A stretch of DNA of 7,318 nt from Treponema sp. (GTDB lineage: Bacteria; Spirochaetota; Spirochaetia; Treponematales; Breznakiellaceae). Positions within the stretch are counted from its first letter, which is position 1. Every line of letters starts with the position of its first letter. The stretch is from contig JAITNU010000117.1 in assembly GCA_031290325.1 (NCBI GenBank), forward strand, positions 1-7,318, written 5' to 3'. This document shows positions 1 through 6,898 of this stretch, one piece after another. Below the pieces are notes generated by a model. It searched no databases, was not told where the DNA came from, and saw only the letters and a program-made list of their open reading frames with translations. The translations under genes and the position numbers were made by a program.

Positions 1-68
1 ACGAGGACGGAATATCCATCTTTTTGGAACACCTGGTATGTATCGCTCATTTCCAAATAGTTAAACAT
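1..68 (-). CDS. possible N-terminus of the next gene, cut by the left window edge
   Basis: An open frame on the minus strand starts at ATG 68, or at the in-frame ATG 50, and runs off the window. It would begin MFNYLEMSDTYQVFQKDGYS. I do not recognise the family from about 22 residues. Support is modest. It lies downstream of the terminator at 111-145, on the same strand as every other gene. A weak AGGT Shine-Dalgarno-like stretch lies 10 nt before ATG 68, while ATG 50 has only a GGA almost touching the start. The candidate promoter at 59-87 would begin transcription near position 52, which fits ATG 50 only as a leaderless message and does not fit ATG 68. Start choice and even reality are therefore uncertain. 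Confidence 0.3.
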   Translation of the reverse strand, partial: MFNYLEMSDTYQVFQKDGYSVL

Positions 69-87
69 GAAATTTTTTACCTGTCAA
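59..87 (-). promoter_or_regulatory. candidate sigma-70-type promoter reading left
   Basis: On the minus strand a perfect TTGACA (87-82) is followed after 17 nt by TTAACT (64-59), which matches only three of six positions of the -10 consensus. It lies in AT-rich DNA between the operon terminator and a possible start codon, where a promoter for the next gene would be expected. The -35 and spacing are good and the -10 is poor. Confidence 0.35.
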
Positions 88-110
88 GAAAATATTTTTC
101 ATTATTTCCT

Positions 111-145
111 AAAAAAAAGCGTTTTTTCAAAAAATATGAAAAAAC
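111..145 (-). terminator. rho-independent terminator of the operon
   Basis: On the minus strand a perfect 8-bp inverted repeat, GTTTTTTC (145-138) and GAAAAAAC (128-121), encloses a 9-nt loop. Two bases later comes a run of eight T (118-111). It begins 23 nt after the MFS stop codon. The stem has only one G-C pair at each end and A-T pairs between, so it is weak for an intrinsic terminator, but stem, loop, U-tract and position all fit. The whole 1-168 stretch is strongly AT-rich compared with the genes. Confidence 0.6.
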
Positions 146-168
146 ATTTCAACGTTTCGTCAACATAG

Positions 169-1413
169 TCATGGACCGGATTGCGCCGATCTTCCCGAAC
201 GCAGCACAAAGACAGAAACCGCAAAGGCCATAAGACAGGCTGCGGTAATACCAGTAAAAATAGCGGGCCAGCCGAAATGATCCGCCGCCGCCCCTACCGC
301 AGGGCCCGCAACCACCGCGCCCAGGTAGAAAGAGCTGTCGATGATCCCCGCTACCGACGAAATACGTCCTTCTTTCCGATATTCCAGCGGGAGGTAGCTT
401 GTCATCAGGTTGCTTACGCTGAAAATCGAAGCCATGAGCAAGTAGAATATGAGGATCAGGGCAAGGAAAGAATGATCCACCGACATCCGCAACAAAAGGG
501 CCGCAGCAAAAGAAAGCAGGGCGAATACAGCAATAGACCAACTGGGATTGACACGGGTTTTGTTGATCAGGCCGTTGAGAATAAGAAAAGGAATATTGAT
601 CAGCGGGACAAGAGACATGAAATAGAGCGCTTTTTCCATACCAGTCTTTCCCTGATCCGCCAGCAGTGAAGGCCCCCAAAAGGTGAGACCTTCCTTGACG
701 GCCCCTGCCATGATACCGAGAATGATTATGTAAGAAAGCTTCCTGATGAAGACAAGATAGGCCAGCCCCCCGGCTTTTAGGGATCGGCTGTTTCCGGTTG
801 TTCCACCGGCAGCTTTCCTGTCTTCCGCAATATCTGTTTTGTTTTTTGAGTCGGCAAGCCGCCAAAACCAGAGAGCTGCCATTATGGCAAGCAATACGCC
901 GGGTACAATGAAAGCAGCTTTCCAGTTCGCCAGTACCGCTATTTTGCCGACTGTGGTGTATGAAAGATAATAGCCGGCGGAGGGTGTGGTTGACATCAGA
1001 AAAGCTGCGGCATTCTGTTGTTCCGCCGGGACATGTTCTGAAACAGTACGGAGCAGCGGACCCCAGAGCATGGACTGGAAATACCCGTTAATCACCCAGG
1101 AAATGAACATCACCGGTAGGACAGGGAAAAGGCCAAAACAGAGATTGCCTAAACCGGAGGCCAACAACCCGATGGAAATGAAATACCTCGGATTGAAGCG
1201 GTCCCCCAGTAAGCCGTTGATAAACTGGCCTCCCGCATAGGAGGCGAAGAACCCTGAAGCCAAAAAACCGAGAGCGGCCTTGGAATAGCCGTATTCTTCT
1301 TCAATCCAAGGAATGGCGATTGACAGGTTGATCCTTCCGAAATACGCCATAACATAAACAAGCCAGGAAAGGACGCAGATTGTTACATAAGACTTGATAT
1401 TTTTAGTGCCCAT
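169..1413 (-). CDS. MFS transporter, organophosphate antiporter (OPA/GlpT)-like
   Basis: A 414-residue inner-membrane protein with about 12 hydrophobic segments and a polar central loop at about 186-215, the usual size and layout of a major facilitator. The first membrane segment carries AYFGRINLS, with Arg27 placed like the phosphate-binding Arg of GlpT/UhpT. GDRFNPR (70-76) is the MFS loop 2-3 motif as found in the OPA group. In segment 7, VKEGLTFWGPSLL (239-251) aligns with the GlpT region that holds the second binding Arg, here Lys240. This suggests exchange or symport of an anionic compound, such as a sugar phosphate or sugar acid; that is inference. It starts 9 nt after the aldo/keto reductase stop with no clear Shine-Dalgarno, so it probably depends on coupling to that gene. 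It is the last operon gene, before the terminator at 111-145. Family assignment is firm, substrate unknown. Confidence 0.88.
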   Translation of the reverse strand: MGTKNIKSYVTICVLSWLVYVMAYFGRINLSIAIPWIEEEYGYSKAALGFLASGFFASYAGGQFINGLLGDRFNPRYFISIGLLASGLGNLCFGLFPVLPVMFISWVINGYFQSMLWGPLLRTVSEHVPAEQQNAAAFLMSTTPSAGYYLSYTTVGKIAVLANWKAAFIVPGVLLAIMAALWFWRLADSKNKTDIAEDRKAAGGTTGNSRSLKAGGLAYLVFIRKLSYIIILGIMAGAVKEGLTFWGPSLLADQGKTGMEKALYFMSLVPLINIPFLILNGLINKTRVNPSWSIAVFALLSFAAALLLRMSVDHSFLALILIFYLLMASIFSVSNLMTSYLPLEYRKEGRISSVAGIIDSSFYLGAVVAGPAVGAAADHFGWPAIFTGITAACLMAFAVSVFVLRSGRSAQSGP

Positions 1414-1422
1414 TCAGTTTAC

Positions 1423-2436
1423 TTACTGTACGATATTTCCATCTATATCCCACAGATCTTCCCAGCCTTTCGCCCCCTCCCAGAGAAACACCTGCCCCTT
1501 TACCAAGCGGCAGTTTTTATCGGCCATCGTGATGGAAGCCATCTCCGCAGGGCCAAGAGGATATTCAGTAACACTGTGGAGGTTGGCGGCGTAGTTTTTC
1601 TCGTGGACAGAAAAAGGAATAGGTATACAGCCCCGCTGTACCTGCCATTTAAGGCAGACCAGCGCCGGGTGGATGTTGTGGGCTTTAGCGACAGCCACGA
1701 CTTCTGGTAGCTCCGTATCGACCACGTCGCCAGGGGCCTTGTCCCGGTCTGGCCGATTAGGTGAGCCTATGGGACAGTAGCCTATGGGCTGAATCCCCCG
1801 CTTCACGCAGTAGTTAAACAGTTCCGGCTGCTGAAAACTGGGGTGTAGTTCCATTTCGATGAGGGCAGGCTTTACGGCGCAGAGGGGCAACACAGCCTCC
1901 AGCTTGGGGATGGTCATGTTGGACATGCAGATATACTTTGCCAAACCCAGTCGGTATATCTTCTCCATTTCCCGCCAGACACCCATGAAGCGGTCCACCG
2001 AGAAGGACGTCGAGTCGGGATTCCGGGCGTCACCGTCGCAGCCCGGCGCGTGGTAGTTGGTGAAGGGCCAATGGACAAAGTAGGCGTCCACATAGTCCAG
2101 CCGCAGATCCCGCAGGGTCTTTGCCAGCGAAAGAAGCACATCTCCCCTACCGTGCATATCGTTCCAGACTTTGGAGTTGATGAACAGCTCTTCCCGCTTT
2201 ACTACGCCAGCCTTAAAGGTCTCGTCCAGAACCCTGCCGATGAGGTCTTCGTTGCCGTAGACCGAGGCGCAGTCGATAAGCCTGTAGCCTAGTCGTATAG
2301 CTCCACCCACAGCGGCGGAGACTTCAGCAGCGCTGTAGCGGTCGGAACCAAAGGTTCCCAAGCCGATGCCGGGTATCCTCGCGCCGCCTGCCAGCGGGAG
2401 GGAGGGAATTGTTGTCTGATCGATTTCAATGGTCAT
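1423..2436 (-). CDS. aldo/keto reductase
   Basis: A 337-residue cytosolic oxidoreductase of the AKR (alpha/beta)8 barrel family, expected to reduce a carbonyl or oxidise an alcohol with a nicotinamide cofactor. The catalytic tetrad is complete: Asp55 and Tyr60 in IDCASVYGNE, Lys89 in INSKVW and His122 in YFVHWP. The second family signature ends in LAKYICMSN (165-173). The C-terminal cofactor motif is atypical: IPIPFSVHEKNYAANL (271-286) replaces the usual IPKS...R...EN, so the Lys and Arg that normally hold the 2'-phosphate of NADPH appear to be Phe and Asn. This may mean a preference for NADH (inference). The start is fixed by GAGGAG at 2450-2445, 8 nt upstream, and that ribosome site lies inside the remnant of a dehydrogenase gene whose stop overlaps this ATG. 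Sampled GC is about 60%, well above the permease genes before it. The physiological substrate is not recognisable. Confidence 0.93.
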   Translation of the reverse strand: MTIEIDQTTIPSLPLAGGARIPGIGLGTFGSDRYSAAEVSAAVGGAIRLGYRLIDCASVYGNEDLIGRVLDETFKAGVVKREELFINSKVWNDMHGRGDVLLSLAKTLRDLRLDYVDAYFVHWPFTNYHAPGCDGDARNPDSTSFSVDRFMGVWREMEKIYRLGLAKYICMSNMTIPKLEAVLPLCAVKPALIEMELHPSFQQPELFNYCVKRGIQPIGYCPIGSPNRPDRDKAPGDVVDTELPEVVAVAKAHNIHPALVCLKWQVQRGCIPIPFSVHEKNYAANLHSVTEYPLGPAEMASITMADKNCRLVKGQVFLWEGAKGWEDLWDIDGNIVQ

Positions 2437-2471
2437 TATTTAAGCTCCTCGTTAAAGTAGACGGCTGTCTT
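2436..2471 (-). pseudogene. fossil 3' end of a zinc-type alcohol dehydrogenase gene
   Basis: Directly before the aldo/keto reductase, the minus strand reads in frame KTAVYFNEELK followed by TAA. This matches the C-terminus of the dehydrogenase at the right end of the window, KVAVCFDEELK plus TAA, at 8 of 11 residues. At base level 29 of 38 positions agree between 2434-2471 and 6899-6936, and all nine differences are transitions. Similarity stops at the first Lys codon, where the permease coding end takes over in another frame, so nothing further of the gene remains. The remnant still supplies the GAGGAG ribosome site and the TAATG stop/start overlap for the reductase. Chance similarity is possible for so short a piece, but its position, frame, stop codon and shared TAATG argue against it. 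Confidence 0.65.
2445..2450 (-). promoter_or_regulatory. ribosome binding site of the aldo/keto reductase, inside the gene remnant
   Basis: GAGGAG on the minus strand, 8 nt before ATG 2436. It is formed by the Glu-Glu codons of the dehydrogenase remnant, as expected if the reductase was once translationally coupled to a full-length dehydrogenase gene. Confidence 0.7.
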
Positions 2472-2473
2472 TT

Positions 2474-3358
2474 TTAGCCTTTTACCGCCCCAATTACAAT
2501 GCCTTTAACAAAGTAACGCTGCAAGAAGGGGTACACAAACAGAACCGGCACTACTGTAACCATAGTTACGGTCATCCTGATGTTCCGGGGAGTTATCAGG
2601 GCGGACATATCAACATCAATGCCATATTCCTTCATTTCCCGGATAATCCGCTCGGCTTCCGTCAGATACCGATAGAGCATGTACTGCAAAGTCAGAATGT
2701 TCTTGTTGCTAAAGGCGTAAATATGATTATCCCACCAGGCATTCCATTGACCTACCGCAGCATAAATAGCTATGGTCGCCACTATGGGCATACACATGGG
2801 CAGTATAATTTTTAAAAAAATAGTCAAGGTCCCTGCCCCGTCCAGCATCGCACTCTCCTCCACAGACGCAGGCAGCTGTTCCACATAGGTCTTGATCAGA
2901 ATCACATAATAGGCGCTTACTACACCGGGCAGAATGTATACCCAAAAACTATTAAGCAGCCCGTAAGCGCGGATTACTAGGTAGGTAGGTATGATCCCTG
3001 CGGATAAATACATAGTGATAACAAGCGTACGATAGAGGAACTTCCGGCAGGGCATTTCCTTCTTGGAAAAAAGGTAGCCCAGAAACATGCACGCCAAAAC
3101 CGTACAAAAAGTCCCTATTACCGTTCGGAGTATTGAAATAAAGGCCGCTCTCCCGACTGCGGGCATTTCCAGTACAGCCATGAAGTTTTTTAGGGTAAAT
3201 GAAACCGGAAGCCATACCGCGTTCATAGATTCACCGGCACTTACCGACTGGATAAATACATACCACAGGGGATAGACAAAGATAAAACAAAGAACCACAA
3301 ATAATACTGTATTACAAATTACAAATCCCTGTCGGGATGCCGATTCTTTTTGTGCCAT
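2474..3358 (-). CDS. ABC sugar transporter permease, LplC/YtcP type (MalG-like)
   Basis: A 294-residue inner-membrane permease, one half of the transmembrane channel of an importer for complex carbohydrates. Hydrophobic segments occur at about 12-38, 72-95, 108-130, 138-157, 188-206 and 262-280, the usual six. The cytoplasmic EAA loop that docks the ATPase is clear: EESAMLDGAG (167-176), then ILP (185-187). The C-terminus RYFVKGIVIGAVKG is the typical ending of LplC/YtcP proteins, so the protein is complete. AGGAG at 3371-3367, 8 nt upstream, supports the start. It follows the partner permease after 18 nt. No ATP-binding subunit is encoded nearby, as is usual for this subfamily, which shares an MsmX/MsmK-type ATPase. 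The ligand cannot be named; LplABC-like systems mostly take up oligosaccharides. Confidence 0.93.
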   Translation of the reverse strand: MAQKESASRQGFVICNTVLFVVLCFIFVYPLWYVFIQSVSAGESMNAVWLPVSFTLKNFMAVLEMPAVGRAAFISILRTVIGTFCTVLACMFLGYLFSKKEMPCRKFLYRTLVITMYLSAGIIPTYLVIRAYGLLNSFWVYILPGVVSAYYVILIKTYVEQLPASVEESAMLDGAGTLTIFLKIILPMCMPIVATIAIYAAVGQWNAWWDNHIYAFSNKNILTLQYMLYRYLTEAERIIREMKEYGIDVDMSALITPRNIRMTVTMVTVVPVLFVYPFLQRYFVKGIVIGAVKG

Positions 3359-3366
3359 TTCATTTG

Positions 3367-3371
3367 CTCCT
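3367..3371 (-). promoter_or_regulatory. ribosome binding site of the LplC-type permease
   Basis: AGGAG on the minus strand, 8 nt before ATG 3358. It favours this ATG over an out-of-frame ATG 5 nt earlier. Confidence 0.6.
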
Positions 3372-3376
3372 ATATG

Positions 3377-4279
3377 CTAAATAATAGCTTCGCCTCGGAT
3401 TCGTTTAGCCAGGTTGTTGGTAATAAACAGCAGGGTAATGCTGATCACACTTTTGAATATACCCACTGCGGTTGCGTAGGAATAATCGAATAACTGCATC
3501 CCCAGTCGGTAGGTGTAGAGATCCAGGGTTTCAATATTATCCATGATGATGGCGTTTCGGAAAACAAAATGCTGGTCGGTACCGGTGTTTACAAAACCCG
3601 CAATGTTGAGCAGAGCCAATACCAGGATGGTAGGCATGATACATGGTATGGTGATGTGCCATACACAGCGTAGCCGCCCCGCTCCGTCCACTATAGCGGC
3701 CTCATAAAGTTCTTGATCGATGCCGGTAATAGCCGCAATATAAATGATGGCACCCCAGCCTACACTCTTCCACTGACTCAAAAAAGACTGAAACCAGTAT
3801 ACTGCCTTGGGATTACTAAGGACCGCCTGTTGTAAGCCCATGGGTGCAAGGATCCGATTCACTAGCCCTTCGGAGCCGAAAATGGAAAAGGCCAGGGAGA
3901 AGACAATAACCCAACTGATAAAATGAGGCAGGGTGGTAAGGGTCTGGACAATCCGGCGGAATGTATTGTTGGTTATTTCAGTCAAAAGGAGGGCGAATAT
4001 AATGGGGCATATCATGAGGATAAAATTCAGCCCTGAAAGGATAATGGTATTTTTCATCACCCGACCCATATCCCGGCTGGCAATGATAAATCGAAAGTTT
4101 TTGAGACCAACAAATTCATTCTGTAGTATTGGCGTCCCCGGACGGTATTCCATTAAGGAAAGCCCCCATCCGACCAAGGGAACATAGTTAAAGAGAATCA
4201 CCAGAATCATCAGCGGCAAGGCCAGGAAGAAGAGATTCCAGGATTTCTTTTGGCAGTGCGCCATTTCTGTATTCCGCAT
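3377..4279 (-). CDS. ABC sugar transporter permease, LplB/YteP type (MalF-like)
   Basis: A 300-residue inner-membrane permease that pairs with the product of the next gene. The first membrane segment runs into FNYVPLVGW (30-38), a signature of this subfamily, followed by FVGLKNF (56-62) and LPHFISWVI (117-125), another LplB hallmark. The EAA loop is near-consensus: YEAAIVDGAG (192-201) and then TIP (210-212). Six hydrophobic segments can be placed at about 15-38, 78-100, 116-135, 172-186, 214-230 and 270-287. The start has a strong AGGAGG 5 nt upstream that overlaps the stop codon of the preceding hydrolase gene, suggesting translational coupling. The length is normal for the family. Together with the binding protein at 5113-6861 it completes an importer apart from the ATPase. 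Confidence 0.93.
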   Translation of the reverse strand: MRNTEMAHCQKKSWNLFFLALPLMILVILFNYVPLVGWGLSLMEYRPGTPILQNEFVGLKNFRFIIASRDMGRVMKNTIILSGLNFILMICPIIFALLLTEITNNTFRRIVQTLTTLPHFISWVIVFSLAFSIFGSEGLVNRILAPMGLQQAVLSNPKAVYWFQSFLSQWKSVGWGAIIYIAAITGIDQELYEAAIVDGAGRLRCVWHITIPCIMPTILVLALLNIAGFVNTGTDQHFVFRNAIIMDNIETLDLYTYRLGMQLFDYSYATAVGIFKSVISITLLFITNNLAKRIRGEAII

Positions 4280-4284
4280 ATTTG

Positions 4285-4290
4285 CCTCCT
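4285..4290 (-). promoter_or_regulatory. strong ribosome binding site of the LplB-type permease
   Basis: AGGAGG on the minus strand, 5 nt before ATG 4279. Its first two bases are the last two of the TAG stop of the upstream hydrolase gene, so ribosomes finishing that gene would sit at this site. It decides for ATG 4279 over the Met five codons later. Confidence 0.75.
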
Positions 4291-5113
4291 ATAGCGTAAT
4301 TTCCATCCCGTCCCAGGCTGCCAGAAAACCCTCTTTTTCCGCCAGGGCGCTTAATTCATCGTAATTACATCCGCCGTTATGGGAAAAATGATTGAGAACA
4401 AAAACAGTATTTTTATCAGCCGCTCCAATATCAAATAAACGCTGTCGCACCTTTATATTATCAGGAATACCCATGTGGTTTTTCCCGTCCGGATATTTGA
4501 CAAAGGTGCAGTCAAGGCTGACCAGATCGAAATGCGGTTGAGCGGAAGCAAGATAATCCCAGGCCGCCGGAGGAAAATCCCCGGAGTCGTGAACATAGAG
4601 CAACGCTTTACCCTCATGCTCCAGCGAGTAAAATAGGCATGTTTCCCGGCGGTTATGCAGGGCCGGAAAGGCAGTAACATGGTAAGCGCCCGCATCAATA
4701 CGGTCAAAAGGTTTTACCAGATGAAATCTGCAATTATCGATACCTTCCCGCTGGGTAAGCTGGAGCAGGTAAAACAGTTCTTCTACCTTTTCATTGCCAT
4801 AGATATGCAGGGTTTCAAAATCCTGATGGCCGTAGCCCGGATGGCGGAGGACCAGATCATCAGGATAAAAATGATCCGAATGGGAGTGGGTGACAAACAA
4901 ATGCTGTATTGAAGGCAGATCAAACCCAAAGTTGAGATAATGCGCGTAAGTATCCGGGGGAAAATCCAGAAGGATTTTCCCATCTACTACCGCCTGGCTT
5001 CTGGTCCTAATATCCCTACCCCCGTTTTTCCGGGCCTTTACACAGACCGGACATTTACAAAAGAGAGCAGGTATTCCTTCAGCCGCGCCCGTACCCAGAT
5101 ACTGTAGTTTCAT
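4289..5113 (-). CDS. PhnP-like metallo-beta-lactamase-fold hydrolase (candidate cyclic phosphodiesterase)
   Basis: A 274-residue cytosolic protein of the metallo-beta-lactamase superfamily. It opens with LGTGAAEGIPALFCKCPVC (6-24), as in PhnP, the 5-phosphoribosyl 1,2-cyclic phosphate phosphodiesterase. Both PhnP metal sites appear intact. The structural zinc site would be Cys19, Cys21, Cys24 and His245. The catalytic pair would be held by His76, His78, Asp80 and His81 (THSHSDH), His153, Asp176 (VHDSGDF) and His242, with His213 (NHMG) a candidate for the catalytic His. The last two His are spaced HxxH (NHFSHNGG), as I recall from PhnP. The gene overlaps the binding-protein stop by 1 nt (TAATG) and is followed after 9 nt by a permease, so it is an integral part of the transport operon. 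No other phosphonate genes are visible, so the real substrate may differ: a cyclic phosphate, another phosphodiester, or a lactone-like ester. Fold sure, reaction unsure. Confidence 0.88.
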   Translation of the reverse strand: MKLQYLGTGAAEGIPALFCKCPVCVKARKNGGRDIRTRSQAVVDGKILLDFPPDTYAHYLNFGFDLPSIQHLFVTHSHSDHFYPDDLVLRHPGYGHQDFETLHIYGNEKVEELFYLLQLTQREGIDNCRFHLVKPFDRIDAGAYHVTAFPALHNRRETCLFYSLEHEGKALLYVHDSGDFPPAAWDYLASAQPHFDLVSLDCTFVKYPDGKNHMGIPDNIKVRQRLFDIGAADKNTVFVLNHFSHNGGCNYDELSALAEKEGFLAAWDGMEITL

Positions 5114-6861
5114 TAATACGTTACCTTAAAAAGGCCGGATTGCTTTGCTTCCTTGAAAAGGGGGCTTACGATCTTTTCAACCTTGCCATATTCCGATGAA
5201 ATCCATTGCCATGCCACCGCTTCGTTAGCCGCTCTGGCATCCGACAATACTTGCTGCTGAATCTGGTTAAATTCAGCGTCGGTTTTCGCCTGAATAAGCC
5301 GGGGCATAGCGCGGTTAAAGATCTCGTTAACCGTATCAATGATGCGCTTTGTATCGGTCGGTATATTGGAATACACAAGCCCGCTGATAAATTGGCCATA
5401 ATCATTGCCCAGATCGATAGTTTTTCCTTCCCGGGCCAGCTTATAGGCCGCTTCCGCAGGGTAGCGGACTTTATAGTAGTCGCTAAAATCTTTGAATGCG
5501 GTGGATATCCCCCGGCTCCGGTTTTCAATAAGCATGGAAAGATTGTAAGGGTATCCGTCCGGATGTATTCCCTCACTGGTATAGGCGTTAAATGTCAACG
5601 GTGCGTTAAAACCTTCCCTGCGTACTCTGGCCTGATCAGTTGACATAAAATTCAGGGTTGAATCAAAAAGAACGGGCTTACCGGAAGCGTCATAATCCCA
5701 ATACACCCCCTTCTCGCCAGAAAAATAGACACGGTTGTTATCCGGGTCCCAGAGCCAGTTCAGCACCTCCAGCGCCTTTTCCCAATTCTTGGAATATTTG
5801 GGAATGCATATACCGGATGCAGGGAATGAACCAAAGAGTTGAAGCTTATCGGCAAAGGCAATGGCATTGGGAGACGGAACGGAGATATAGTCTGCGGTGG
5901 ACTGAGGATTAAGGGCTGATTCGGCGTCGAACAGGGTCGATTCCCTCCAGTATACACCCATATAAGCGCCATCGGAAACTTTGGCAAGGTATTCGTCGTA
6001 GCTCATGGTAAAAGAATCAGGATCAAAGAGACCCTCACGATATACCCTGTTGTAAAATTTCATGTCGATCCAATAATGGGAATGGGCAATATCGGTATAA
6101 CCGTTCACGACATGATTGTCCTCAAGACTGGTAGAATACATGGTGCCGCCGAAAGACCAGGGATTAAGAGCAACACTGGAGAGAAAATGCGCCCGGTATC
6201 CACCCATATCCGTATAGTTCTTTTCTACGCCGATAGCATAGGTTTTCTTGCCGCTCCGGGTAGTGGGATGTCTGGCCTGCATAGCCTTAAGAACGGCAAG
6301 ATAATCGTCATCATTATTGATGGGAGGAGCGCCGATTTCCTTGTAGTAATCCCAGCGGGGAAGATAGCCCCGGGTATTCTGGATACCGCCCTGGGTATAT
6401 TGCATACCGACCCAAGGGGAAAAGAAATACAGTTTATGACTAGGGCCGCCCGCAAGCTCTTTCAGCATTTCAATAACAGGCCGATATTGTTTGCTCTGAG
6501 CGTTAGGCATGTGTTTTTCCAGAAGCGGTCCAAGATCTAGCGCAATATCGTTATTAACAATAGGCGAAACCTGTACTGCCCCGACAATTCTGGTAATGTC
6601 GGGAAGTTGCCCGCTGGCTACCGCCAGATTAAAAGTCTCACTGTCAAACTTAACCGTTTCGATTTTGACATTGAGATCCTTCTCCAGTTTTTTAATCCAA
6701 ATCCAGTTTTCAAAACCATCGGTCAGATCGTTTATGGTGATGACCGTTGGACCGCCGGAACTACTGGCCTTACCACCCTGCTGTCCACCCCCGGCAAAAA
6801 CCGAAATGGGCAGAATAAGGACTAAAAGGACCATCCAAAAAGCATTACGTATTTCTTTCAT
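5113..6861 (-). CDS. ABC transporter extracellular solute-binding protein, LplA/YtcQ type
   Basis: A 582-residue periplasmic binding protein that would capture a carbohydrate-like ligand for the two permeases downstream. It begins with a basic start, a hydrophobic core at about 8-20 and a VFA cleavage site at 21-23, followed by GGGQQGGKASSSGG, a low-complexity linker typical of spirochaete binding proteins. There is no Cys at the cleavage site, so a secreted rather than lipid-anchored protein is predicted. VASGQLPDI (81-89) matches the conserved early motif of family 1 binding proteins. The length fits the large LplA subgroup. The frame stays open upstream to a TTG at 6876, but AAGGAG lies 6 nt before ATG 6861 and overlaps that TTG extension, so ATG 6861 is the better start. 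The stop overlaps the hydrolase start. The ligand is not identifiable from sequence alone. Confidence 0.93.
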   Translation of the reverse strand: MKEIRNAFWMVLLVLILPISVFAGGGQQGGKASSSGGPTVITINDLTDGFENWIWIKKLEKDLNVKIETVKFDSETFNLAVASGQLPDITRIVGAVQVSPIVNNDIALDLGPLLEKHMPNAQSKQYRPVIEMLKELAGGPSHKLYFFSPWVGMQYTQGGIQNTRGYLPRWDYYKEIGAPPINNDDDYLAVLKAMQARHPTTRSGKKTYAIGVEKNYTDMGGYRAHFLSSVALNPWSFGGTMYSTSLEDNHVVNGYTDIAHSHYWIDMKFYNRVYREGLFDPDSFTMSYDEYLAKVSDGAYMGVYWRESTLFDAESALNPQSTADYISVPSPNAIAFADKLQLFGSFPASGICIPKYSKNWEKALEVLNWLWDPDNNRVYFSGEKGVYWDYDASGKPVLFDSTLNFMSTDQARVRREGFNAPLTFNAYTSEGIHPDGYPYNLSMLIENRSRGISTAFKDFSDYYKVRYPAEAAYKLAREGKTIDLGNDYGQFISGLVYSNIPTDTKRIIDTVNEIFNRAMPRLIQAKTDAEFNQIQQQVLSDARAANEAVAWQWISSEYGKVEKIVSPLFKEAKQSGLFKVTY

Positions 6862-6867
6862 ACAAGA

Positions 6868-6873
6868 CTCCTT
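6868..6873 (-). promoter_or_regulatory. ribosome binding site that fixes the binding-protein start
   Basis: AAGGAG on the minus strand, 6 nt before ATG 6861. Starting instead at TTG 6876 would put this site inside the coding region and add five residues ahead of the signal peptide, with no Shine-Dalgarno of its own. Confidence 0.75.
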
Positions 6874-6898
6874 CAATATTTTTACCAGAATACTCCGG

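Noticed and set aside
181..669. A 162-codon plus-strand open frame
   Set aside because: It lies antisense to the MFS gene, and its Arg/Gln/His-rich composition is typical of a shadow frame with no family signal.
149..865. A 238-codon minus-strand open frame inside the MFS gene
   Set aside because: It overlaps the MFS gene in another frame, its product is rich in Cys, Gly, Arg and Ser with no recognisable domain, and the MFS frame has clear family motifs.
6885..6898. Small inverted repeat (CCGGA/TCTGG) after the dehydrogenase stop
   Set aside because: It has only five pairs with one G-T and no T-run after it, so it is not a terminator. The genes on either side are most likely co-transcribed.
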